Below are positions 26,901-33,365 of a stretch of 64,000 nt of DNA, one piece after another. Every line of letters starts with the position of its first letter. Positions within the stretch are counted from its first letter, which is position 1. The position numbers were made by a program, and so were the translations under genes. Origin of the DNA: Chryseobacterium sp. (GTDB lineage: Bacteria > Bacteroidota > Bacteroidia > Flavobacteriales > Weeksellaceae). Location of the stretch: positions 496,001 to 560,000 of the forward strand of contig JAITUA010000003.1 of the NCBI GenBank assembly GCA_031286615.1, written 5' to 3'. A model generated the notes under the pieces. That model searched no databases. It was not told the origin of the DNA and saw nothing but the letters and a program-made list of their open reading frames with translations.

Positions 26901-29900
26901 CAACCAGCTGAAACTGCAGATTCAGTGTGGATACGCTTTTGTCTTTAGGCATTTCAGCAGTATATTCCAATATTCCTTTTTTGATCTGATGAACTTCTGA
27001 AACGGTTTTGCCGGATCCATCCTGAACAAAAACATTGACCAATGCATCAGGAATTGCTGAGAAAACATATATTTTAGCTTTTTCACCTCTTGATAATTCT
27101 TCTTTTGGAGCAATAACCGTCAGGAAAGTTTTTTGAGAAGGCTTTAAAGAGGCTTTATCCCAAACACTGAAATACTGAGCACTTTTTATTGTGTCTTTTC
27201 CTTCAATATTGAAAAGTTCCAGCTGGTAATCTCCTGCTTCCAGTTTTCCTAAATCAAGATTTGTTGCTGGCTGAACATTGTCCGCAGATGGCTGCTGTTG
27301 TTTTTCAACCAATACTTTTTCTGTTTTCCAGTTCTTGATCTCATCATTTTTATCAAACAGATCATGCGGAAATTTGCTGATGAACTCTTCTTTTGAATAT
27401 TTCGGAAGATTCTGCACATCAGATTTAAAATTATCTCTGAAAATTCTGTCAGGAGCAGTCAGCTTTGATAACTTAACCTGATATGGTTTCTTAAGATTCT
27501 GATCGTTATAGTTCTTGGTTTCCACCTTTACTTTTACATTTTCACCAGCAAAAGTATTGGCAATATTTTCTGCCTGAATATAGTGAGAAACGGATGCTAC
27601 TTTTAATTGTGTATTTGCAGTCTGTGTCTCTCCATTGATGTCTGTAACGGATGCATTGATGGCATAGTTATCAATTTGTATCCCTTCCAGTTTTTCATCT
27701 TTTTTAAGCTGCAGACGGATAATAAATTCTCCTTTTTCATTGGTCTTTGCTTCGCCCAGAATTGAGTTTTCATTATCGTTGTCCTGTGGATACCAGCTAA
27801 AATATCTCCATCTGATATTCTGTTTTTTAATTTCATAGTTTACTGTGGTATTATTCAGCGGAACACCGGAGAACATTACTGCTTTCCCTTTCAGTTCTAT
27901 GGTCTGCCCGTATTTGTACTCCTCTTTTACCGGAGTAAAAGTGACTTCAAATTTTGGTCTTTTATATTCTTCTACCCTGAAGTTTTTATATCCCTGGCTT
28001 TCTCCGTCTATTCTCAGGTAAAAATTACCATTCAGTTTTCCTTTTGGAAGAATGAAACTTCCATGATAAGAACCAAACTCATTCGTGGTAAATTCCTGGG
28101 AAGAAACCTCTTCGCTATTGGTATTTAATAAAGTTATTTTTTGTTTTAATCCTGAAAGAACAGATTCAACTTCTTTATTGATGTTTGTATTAATAACTTT
28201 GAAATAAACAGTCTGTCCGGGACGATAAATACCTCTATCTATGAAGATCTGAGCCGTTGAGCGGGTTTGTTTGTTAGGATTATAATCTTCAGCAGCCCCT
28301 CTGTTTCCATAAACCTGCATGATCTGGAAATCATTGGTCTTAGGCTGCTGGATCAGGAAAGTCCGGTAGTAGTCTTTACTTTCAGTAGAAGGGAATTTAA
28401 ATACTCCATTTTCATTGGTTTTACCCTCAATTTTATTTAATGTTTTATTGGAAACAAATTCATAAAAACGAAGTCCTTCATTCGTTATTGGTTTTCCGTT
28501 TTCACTATTAACCAGCTTTAACTCATCAGCAAGAGGATTTCTATCTGTTTTAGACTGATAAATAATTCTGTTTCCGGATACCAGAAAGTAAAAATTCTGT
28601 CTGGAATCTGAATCTTTCATGTCAGCTCCGGCAACCGTAAATTCTGCAACATATACTCCCGAAGGAAGCGGTTTCACTTCCAGTGAGGTTCTGTGATTCT
28701 GATAATCTTTAGGATCAGGAAGCTGGAATGTTTCTTTTCTTACCAGATTCTTTTTTAGTTTCCCGAAAGTATCGGCATAAGAGTTTCGGACATATTGAAG
28801 TAGTGGGGTAAAATCTTCTTTCACTTCATAAATATTCAGGGTAAACTCTGATACATTCTGATATTGGGCAACAAAATGAATCGGTAAGTTATTCTGAGTC
28901 TGAGCTTCATATTTTAAAGTCAGATATGGATTTACAATCTGAGCTTCTTTACTTTTGATATTCTCAATAAACGGAGATTTCGGATATTCATTTTTAGCCT
29001 GGGCAGCCAGTGCAATAGCTTCTTTAGGTTTCTTTTTGCCCACAAGCTCATCCATGATCTCTCCCATGACCATCACTTTATAATCTCCTTCTACATTAGA
29101 TTTTAAAAGATTCTGAAGCTGCTCAAGCTTATCTTTACAGTGATTGAAATTACAATTCTCTGTGATCTTTTCTTTCATGAAATACAGTTTTGCATTTCCC
29201 GTATTCTGAGCAATCAGTTCATCATAAATTGCATTGATTGCGGTACGGTTTGCTGTCAGTTCATTTTTTGTGAAAATATTATTTTCAGATAAAAACTCTA
29301 CCTTCTTTATGGCATACCAGTCAGCCAATGTTGGGAAATAGGCGATATCACCCGTTCCAGAAAATATGTTCTTATACTTTTCCAGGGAAATCTTTTTCAT
29401 TTCAGGTTTTTCCTGATCAAGTTCCTGAAAGCTTTTTGTCAAATAATTTTTAAAATCAAGTTTGCTCCAGGTCTCAATCTGTGCAACATCCTGAGAATTA
29501 ATATTGGTTCTTCCGTTTATTTTCCATGAGTTCTGGTTGTAATGATCCATGAAAAAACCATTCAGCAAAACTTTATATACCAATTTGCCTTCCCCACTTA
29601 ATTTGCCTTCTGCATCTTTAAGTTTTTTAAAGAACCGGGAAGCAGAATCGTTCTGGTCATCGTCCACAGTTTGGTTTACAATACTGAATTCCGCTTTCAG
29701 AGAACGGATCAGCTCAAAGGCATTATTTTCTTTCATGGCTTGTTTTTGTATGTCTAAAATAATGGGAAGATTAGATTTATAAGCTCCTTTCGTACTGTTT
29801 TCAGCAATTTTTTTCCATTGGGTATCGTAATATTTCTGTGCAGATACCGTTGAAAAGCTTAGCATTATAAGCAAAAGCATAAAAATCTTGGAAAATCTTT

Positions 29901-29904
29901 TCAT
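23998..29904 (-). CDS. Giant alpha-2-macroglobulin family protein (thioester-less)
   Basis: A 1968-residue protein with a Sec signal (about residues 1-22). After a helical N-terminal region, MG domains follow, with the family hallmark DRGIYRPGQTVYFKVI near residue 558. Around residues 1155-1190 lies a flexible segment with a basic run (RGIKRKAIAEE) and a calcium-type repeat (DTDADGVLDKDD), sitting where a protease bait region is expected. The A2M domain proper follows (NETAFFYPDLKTDAEGNVNFEFTSPEALTKWKLM, about 1205). The helical toroid domain is present (QNPDGGFSWYPG), but the CxEQ thioester motif is not: the equivalent stretch near 1425 reads LPSLKNDQNNSADVI. It should trap proteases without covalent coupling, as E. 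coli YfaS is thought to. Neighbour: ecotin. Confidence 0.9.
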   Translation of the reverse strand: MKRFSKIFMLLLIMLSFSTVSAQKYYDTQWKKIAENSTKGAYKSNLPIILDIQKQAMKENNAFELIRSLKAEFSIVNQTVDDDQNDSASRFFKKLKDAEGKLSGEGKLVYKVLLNGFFMDHYNQNSWKINGRTNINSQDVAQIETWSKLDFKNYLTKSFQELDQEKPEMKKISLEKYKNIFSGTGDIAYFPTLADWYAIKKVEFLSENNIFTKNELTANRTAINAIYDELIAQNTGNAKLYFMKEKITENCNFNHCKDKLEQLQNLLKSNVEGDYKVMVMGEIMDELVGKKKPKEAIALAAQAKNEYPKSPFIENIKSKEAQIVNPYLTLKYEAQTQNNLPIHFVAQYQNVSEFTLNIYEVKEDFTPLLQYVRNSYADTFGKLKKNLVRKETFQLPDPKDYQNHRTSLEVKPLPSGVYVAEFTVAGADMKDSDSRQNFYFLVSGNRIIYQSKTDRNPLADELKLVNSENGKPITNEGLRFYEFVSNKTLNKIEGKTNENGVFKFPSTESKDYYRTFLIQQPKTNDFQIMQVYGNRGAAEDYNPNKQTRSTAQIFIDRGIYRPGQTVYFKVINTNINKEVESVLSGLKQKITLLNTNSEEVSSQEFTTNEFGSYHGSFILPKGKLNGNFYLRIDGESQGYKNFRVEEYKRPKFEVTFTPVKEEYKYGQTIELKGKAVMFSGVPLNNTTVNYEIKKQNIRWRYFSWYPQDNDNENSILGEAKTNEKGEFIIRLQLKKDEKLEGIQIDNYAINASVTDINGETQTANTQLKVASVSHYIQAENIANTFAGENVKVKVETKNYNDQNLKKPYQVKLSKLTAPDRIFRDNFKSDVQNLPKYSKEEFISKFPHDLFDKNDEIKNWKTEKVLVEKQQQPSADNVQPATNLDLGKLEAGDYQLELFNIEGKDTIKSAQYFSVWDKASLKPSQKTFLTVIAPKEELSRGEKAKIYVFSAIPDALVNVFVQDGSGKTVSEVHQIKKGILEYTAEMPKDKSVSTLNLQFQLVAFNDVKTEFVALNIKDTEKPLKIETVTFRDKLEPNSKEKWTVKVTGNDNEKINAEVLANMYDMSLDQFAANSYTWRKLYTPFVIVTSYGINNYLQQQNYQKRLRYFEDKYVQVPQFNWFDGDFLYILQGDVSGLQNREGVKAPAYALPPSPIAGQARGIKRKAIAEEVVMSAAMVTKDTDADGVLDKDDQEKEMDKVAVRQNLNETAFFYPDLKTDAEGNVNFEFTSPEALTKWKLMFLAHTKDARAATLEKEVVTQKEFSVTPNYPRFLREGDELNLQSKLSNLTDKKLNGSAELQILDAFTNENISSKFGMNSGVQNFNLNENGSSALTWKLKVPDNVSSVIFKVVAKAGQYSDGEQQAIAVLPNRMLVTDAVPVFVKEGETKTFVLDNLKNNTSTTTTNVSNTLELTTNPIWEIMFALPSLKNDQNNSADVIFNKWFADVLASEIFKANPKMKTVFEEYQNKGLLNSNLEKNQELKQLLLEETPWVLESKNEAEQMQKLALLFDVNTMKNSINQDWDDFKKLQNPDGGFSWYPGYPSSYGTSLYILKNLGKINSWLKDNVKDYQSADQNAITAKLIQYVDNEVNKYFDVKKGNVWNNWTMDYLDTRNYWEKQYPLKGKGAALKTLVKQKAKTAKITDFTFFGLHRAALLMNDYGLKEVSDKLMTYLKETSTDTKTQGVYWKQNLNDWGWFGSKVVNHAGALETFNKLRSNDQSFIEDMKIWLVTQKEVNSWGSSRGTAEVIFTILNSGKSWTGAESDKATIVWGGKELAPQTQATGYVKSTVKTDSVDKNLATVTVTKPGPGIVQGGLFWQYYEDLDKIKSSENYISVTKELYKKVKTVNGEELQKISSETPLKVGDKITVRMILNTDRAMEFIHIKDMRAAGFEPVDVLSGYQWKNNLGYYQSTKDASTNFYIQYMPKGKYVFEYDVVANASGKFSNGITTMQNYYAPQMNAHTKGSNITISE

Positions 29905-29918
29905 ATATATTAATTTTG
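29888..29918 (+). promoter_or_regulatory. Promoter of the UbiA-like/recF operon, inside the A2M start region
   Basis: TTG (29888-29890), a 20-nt spacer, TAATTTTG (29911-29918). The ATG of the UbiA-like gene is at 29923, so the expected start site coincides with or abuts the start codon, implying a leaderless or nearly leaderless mRNA. The -33 element and spacer overlap the first codons of the divergent A2M gene. Confidence 0.65.
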
Positions 29919-29922
29919 ATAA

Positions 29923-30678
29923 ATGAACATTTTAAAAATACTGAAAAAAACGGTCATAGACAGCCAACTTTATGTCTCTCTTATGGGAACTCTTTTTGCA
30001 GTATTTTTCATGAAAGAGCAAAACACATTCCGTTTCCCTACCTTTGCATTAATTTTCATCACTTATTTCAGTGGTTATCTGTATACTAAATACCAATACA
30101 CCAAGCACTTTTTCAAAATAGTGGTCCTCAATGCTGTTGCAGGAATTGTCTGTGCCTTTTTAATCATTCACAACCATAATGAAATAAGGCTTTTGAAGTG
30201 GTTCATTATTGTAGTATTGGGATTGCTTTATAACAGCTTTTTCCTTGATGTTTATATCCGGAAAATTCCACTGCTGAAAGTTTTTTATGTTGGATTAGTT
30301 TGGGCGCTGGTCAACTGCTGGCTCACTCTTCCGGAGTTCAGTATTCCTATTTTTCTGATCAGTTTTTTCTTTATCACCGCTCTTGTGCTTCCTTTTGATA
30401 TCCGGGATATGAATAGTGACACCGTAAAGACCTTTCCTATGCTGATAGGGGTTCAGAATACCAAATATATTGCGTATTCACTTGTTTTTATCAGTAGTAT
30501 GATCTCTATTTTCTATCTTGAACTGGCATATGCTCTGGCTTTTTTTATGTCAAGCATCATAACTTATATTTTCATCTATTTCTCTGAAAACAAAAGAGAT
30601 GACACTTATTATTCATTCGGGGTGGAAACCTGTTCAGCACTTCCTTTTTTATTTTTACTAATAATGGAGTATTTTTGA
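29923..30678 (+). CDS. UbiA-like integral membrane prenyltransferase-family protein
   Basis: A 251-residue protein with about eight membrane segments. The second Asp-rich signature of UbiA enzymes is visible near residues 157-180: LPFDIRDMNSDTVKTFPMLIGVQNTKY (DxxDxxxD). The first Asp/Asn-rich motif is weak; the candidate region LLYNSFFLDVYIRKIP lacks the full NDxxDxxxD, so catalysis is uncertain. Members attach isoprenoid chains to aromatic acceptors. Starts only 18 bp from the divergent A2M gene and is followed at 3 bp by recF. Confidence 0.7.
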   Translation: MNILKILKKTVIDSQLYVSLMGTLFAVFFMKEQNTFRFPTFALIFITYFSGYLYTKYQYTKHFFKIVVLNAVAGIVCAFLIIHNHNEIRLLKWFIIVVLGLLYNSFFLDVYIRKIPLLKVFYVGLVWALVNCWLTLPEFSIPIFLISFFFITALVLPFDIRDMNSDTVKTFPMLIGVQNTKYIAYSLVFISSMISIFYLELAYALAFFMSSIITYIFIYFSENKRDDTYYSFGVETCSALPFLFLLIMEYF

Positions 30679-30681
30679 CGA

Positions 30682-31761
30682 ATGATTATCAAGAAACTTT
30701 CCCTCTACAATTTCAAAAACCACTCTGAGAAAAAATTTGAATTTTCACCACAGATCAATTGTTTTGTGGGTAATAATGGTGTGGGAAAGACCAATATCCT
30801 TGATGCCCTGCATTATTTATCTGTAGGAAAAAGTTTTCTGGGAAATACAGATGTGAATAATATCAAAAGAGAAGAAGACTTCTTTACTCTTGATGCTGAA
30901 ATTCAGAATGAGGACAGCGAAGATATCATCAGAATTACCCAGCCCAAAGAAGCTAAAAAGGTGATCAAAAAGAACGACAAGAGCTATGACAGGCTTGCAG
31001 ATCATATTGGCTACCTTCCGAGTGTTATGATTTCTCCGTATGATTCTAATCTGATTTCAGATTCCGGGGAAAGCAGACGAAAGTTTCTGGATTCTATGAT
31101 CTCTCAAACGGATTCAGAATATCTTTTTGACCTCATCCAGTATCAGAAAACAATTCAGCAGCGAAATGCCTTACTGAAATATTTTGCGAAAAACAGAACC
31201 TGGGATAGAGATTCTCTGGAAATCTATGATGACCCGATTACCCGATTCGGGACCAAAATTTTTAAGAAAAGAAAAGAGTTTGTAGAACAGCTCAACCCGA
31301 TCGTTCAGAATTTCTATCAGATTATTTCCGGTGGAAAAGAAACTGTATCGGTTATTTATGAATCTCATTTGCTGGAAGATTCTTTTGAAAGCCTTTTAAA
31401 AGAGAGTATTGAAAGAGACCGTATGCTTACTTATACTTCAAAAGGAATTCATAAGGATGATCTTCTTTTTGAAATGGATCATGTTTTAATCAAAAAAATA
31501 GGATCTCAGGGACAGCAAAAGTCATTTCTTATTTCTTTAAAACTGGCTCAGATGAGTCTGGTGAAAGAACTTACCAGAAAGACACCTATTCTTTTACTGG
31601 ATGATATTTTTGATAAGCTTGATGACACGAGAGTTTCACAGTTGATTGAACTTGTTAATCGTGAAAGTTTCGGACAGATCTTCATTACCGATACTCATAG
31701 GGAAAGAACTGAAAGTGTAGTGAAAAAAATCAACGAGGAAAGTATTATTTTTGAGATATGA
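30682..31761 (+). CDS. recF: DNA replication and repair protein RecF
   Basis: A 359-residue SMC-like ATPase that loads RecA on gapped DNA with RecO/RecR. The N-terminus IIKKLSLYNFKNHSEKKFEFS is typical; Walker A is GNNGVGKT at residues 30-37, the signature GSQGQQKSFLISLKLAQ is near residue 270, and Walker B is PILLLDDIFDKLD. Length and motif order match the family. It sits between the UbiA-like gene and a secreted-protein gene that overlaps its stop by 4 bp, with a DciA-like gene further down, reminiscent of the recF-DUF721 order in other phyla. Confidence 0.97.
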   Translation: MIIKKLSLYNFKNHSEKKFEFSPQINCFVGNNGVGKTNILDALHYLSVGKSFLGNTDVNNIKREEDFFTLDAEIQNEDSEDIIRITQPKEAKKVIKKNDKSYDRLADHIGYLPSVMISPYDSNLISDSGESRRKFLDSMISQTDSEYLFDLIQYQKTIQQRNALLKYFAKNRTWDRDSLEIYDDPITRFGTKIFKKRKEFVEQLNPIVQNFYQIISGGKETVSVIYESHLLEDSFESLLKESIERDRMLTYTSKGIHKDDLLFEMDHVLIKKIGSQGQQKSFLISLKLAQMSLVKELTRKTPILLLDDIFDKLDDTRVSQLIELVNRESFGQIFITDTHRERTESVVKKINEESIIFEI

Positions 31762-32441
31762 CATCAAAAACCCTCATCTTTTTATTTTCAGGACTTTTTC
31801 TATTTTCTTACGGGCAGAAGAAAAAGAAAAAACATGTAGATTTATTAACCGAGTATCACTCTTTTAAGGACGGTGATCTTAGAAAGGATTTCAGCCCTAT
31901 ACCGCTCAATAAGAGAATAGCTGTATTTCCTTTTAGTAAAGCAACTAAAGTAAAGATCATTTCTTATAATCTGAGTTTAAAAAGAAGCACTGCCAATTCT
32001 TATGTACCTCCTCCTCCGCCGTCAAAAACGAAGGAAGACTCTATTAGACTTGTAAAATATTATGACAGTATTAAAAAAAATATAAAGTTTGAATTAAGAG
32101 AAGCTATTGAACGATCTATCTTTGCAGGTATTCAGGAATCCAAAACTTTAACATTATCTGAGATTTCCGAGCTCAGCGATGTAATCTACAATACCTGTGA
32201 CAAGTATTATATTAAATCAGTTTCCTCCAGTGGATGTTTTTTTCCAAGAAATGCAATATTATTCTATGATGAAGATGATAATATTTTTGCTTATTTCGAA
32301 ATTTGTTTTGAATGTTCAGGAATTGAATCTTCGCCCAGGAATATACTAGATCCTTTCAAAACTTGTGAGTATCTTTATCCTGATTTGCAAAAGTTTTTTA
32401 AAAGTAAGGGGTTAACAACTGAATATGTAGAGAAAAAATAA
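31758..32441 (+). CDS. Secreted protein of unknown function in the recF operon
   Basis: A 227-residue protein. The first 19 residues (MTSKTLIFLFSGLFLFSYG) form a Sec signal, followed by a run QKKKKKH. Mature features: KRIAVFPFSKATKVKIISYNL, a five-proline run (PPPPPSK), an amphipathic helix LREAIERSIFAGIQ, and four cysteines in the C-terminal half (TCDKYY, SGCFF, FECSG, KTCEY) that could form two disulfides. No family recognised. Its ATG overlaps the recF stop (ATGA) and it precedes the DciA-like gene by one base, so it is firmly in the operon. Confidence 0.75.
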   Translation: MTSKTLIFLFSGLFLFSYGQKKKKKHVDLLTEYHSFKDGDLRKDFSPIPLNKRIAVFPFSKATKVKIISYNLSLKRSTANSYVPPPPPSKTKEDSIRLVKYYDSIKKNIKFELREAIERSIFAGIQESKTLTLSEISELSDVIYNTCDKYYIKSVSSSGCFFPRNAILFYDEDDNIFAYFEICFECSGIESSPRNILDPFKTCEYLYPDLQKFFKSKGLTTEYVEKK

Positions 32442-32442
32442 T

Positions 32443-32736
32443 ATGAAGAAGAAAAAACGTGAATATCAATCCTCCGAACTGGTGAAGTCTTTTGCCAGGA
32501 TTTATGGTTTTGAACATAAACTTATTGCTTTTGACATTAAAGATTTCCTTGAGGATTATCTTGATGAAAGCCTGTTTAAGGAGATCAAAAGTGTGAATCT
32601 TGAAAACGGGTGTGTCATTATTAAAATTGATTCCCCATTATTGAAGCATGATTTCAAAATGCGTAAAAATTTCTATCTGAAGAAGTTCCATGATAAATTT
32701 GGGACGGATCAGTTTCATGATCTTCAGATTTTATAA
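32443..32736 (+). CDS. DUF721/DciA-like protein
   Basis: A 97-residue soluble basic protein. LVKSFARIYGFEHKLIAFDIKDFLEDYLDESLFKEIKSVNLENGCVIIKIDSPLLKHDFKMRKNFYLKKF matches the KH-like fold of DUF721: a helix-rich start, the VNLENGxVIIKIDSPLLKHDF strand-loop-strand core and a basic helix. DciA proteins load the replicative helicase in the many bacteria lacking DnaC/DnaI, and Bacteroidota are among these. Being at the end of the recF operon fits. Confidence in family good; role by analogy. Confidence 0.85.
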   Translation: MKKKKREYQSSELVKSFARIYGFEHKLIAFDIKDFLEDYLDESLFKEIKSVNLENGCVIIKIDSPLLKHDFKMRKNFYLKKFHDKFGTDQFHDLQIL

Positions 32737-32793
32737 AATTTCCCCTATCCATCAATGTTACAAAAAAAATTATTTAAAAACAATTGAGATTAG

Positions 32794-32816
32794 TTCAAAA
32801 TTAAGTGATATATTTA
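32794..32816 (+). promoter_or_regulatory. Promoter block of the first mini-peptide gene
   Basis: A 23-nt block ending in TGATATATTTA is nearly identical (two mismatches) to the block at 33102-33124 upstream of the second peptide gene. TATATTTA (32809-32816) resembles the TAnnTTTG -7 element with a weak last base, and a TTG lies 22 nt upstream. The ATG follows 28 nt downstream. Confidence 0.55.
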
Positions 32817-32843
32817 AGGTACATAAAATAAATCATATTTACC

Positions 32844-33008
32844 ATGAAAAAAGTACTTAAGTCGAAGAAATTATCAAGAGAATCATTAAAAAAAGTTCAA
32901 GGAGCAGGACAAATGGTGTGTTGTGCGGTAAGCTGTATAGATATGACAGGATGTGGTTTTTGGGAGCAATTGCCAGCAGAATGTCCGGAATTACCTTACT
33001 GTGTATAA
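32844..33008 (+). CDS. Cys-rich 54-residue peptide with double-glycine-type leader (bacteriocin-like)
   Basis: ATG at 32844, stop at 33006-33008. The leader is MKKVLKSKKLSRESLKKVQG, then AG: the basic, LS-x-E-x-L-K-x-V-x-G pattern of peptides exported and cut by C39-peptidase ABC transporters. The core of about 32 residues has six cysteines (26, 27, 31, 37, 47, 53), a Trp and two LP pairs. No modification enzyme or transporter gene is adjacent. Chryseobacterium genomes often carry several such 'bacteriocin-like' small proteins. A paralogue with identical Cys spacing follows, each with its own promoter and terminator. Too short for usual gene calling, yet leader, conservation and signals make it convincing. 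Confidence 0.82.
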   Translation: MKKVLKSKKLSRESLKKVQGAGQMVCCAVSCIDMTGCGFWEQLPAECPELPYCV

Positions 33009-33032
33009 ATGCTATTACCTATTATAGAAAAG

Positions 33033-33056
33033 TGCTACCCTAGGGTAGCATTTTTT
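33033..33056 (+). terminator. Terminator after the first mini-peptide gene
   Basis: TGCTACCCTAGGGTAGCA (33033-33050) is a perfect palindrome followed by T6. A near copy (TGCTGCC...GGTAGCA) follows the second peptide, so each gene is a complete transcription unit. Confidence 0.9.
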
Positions 33057-33101
33057 ATAAGAATTTACAAATCTCACTTTTTTGATATTCTTCAAATATA
33101 A

Positions 33102-33124
33102 TTCAACATTAATTGATATATTTA
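33102..33124 (+). promoter_or_regulatory. Promoter block of the second mini-peptide gene
   Basis: Copy of the block at 32794-32816, with the same TGATATATTTA end and two mismatches; the ATG follows 23 nt downstream. Conservation of this upstream block in an otherwise diverged gap points to a shared promoter or operator. Confidence 0.55.
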
Positions 33125-33146
33125 TCATTCAAAAAAAATTAATACT

Positions 33147-33314
33147 ATGAAAAAATCAATTGCATCAAAAAAACTGACAAGAAAAACTTTAAAAACAATA
33201 CAGGGAGGCGGCGTTGGACAGATCTGCTGTGCTTTAAGCTGTGCTAATGAAAATGAATGTGCCTATTGGACAACTTTACCAACAAAGTGCCCTTTGCTTC
33301 CTATTTGTCTTTAA
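33147..33314 (+). CDS. Second Cys-rich 55-residue peptide with double-glycine leader (bacteriocin-like)
   Basis: ATG at 33147, stop at 33312-33314. Leader MKKSIASKKLTRKTLKTIQGG, ending in a canonical Gly-Gly. The core has cysteines at 27, 28, 32, 38, 48, 54: CC-x3-C-x5-C-x9-C-x5-C, exactly the spacing of the first peptide, although the residues between differ widely (DMTGCGF against NENECAY). Trp, LP and CPxLPxC are kept. This is a diverged tandem duplicate under selection for its cysteine frame, either disulfide-bonded or post-translationally modified. No immunity gene is evident. Confidence 0.82.
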   Translation: MKKSIASKKLTRKTLKTIQGGGVGQICCALSCANENECAYWTTLPTKCPLLPICL

Positions 33315-33333
33315 TAGTTATAACAATAGAAAA

Positions 33334-33358
33334 ATGCTGCCCTCAGGTAGCATTTTTT
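33334..33358 (+). terminator. Terminator after the second mini-peptide gene
   Basis: ATGCTGCC and GGTAGCAT pair (one G-U) around CTCA, followed by T6; close relative of the terminator at 33033. It ends just 8 bp from the convergent gene at 33366. Confidence 0.85.
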
Positions 33359-33365
33359 ATTTTAA

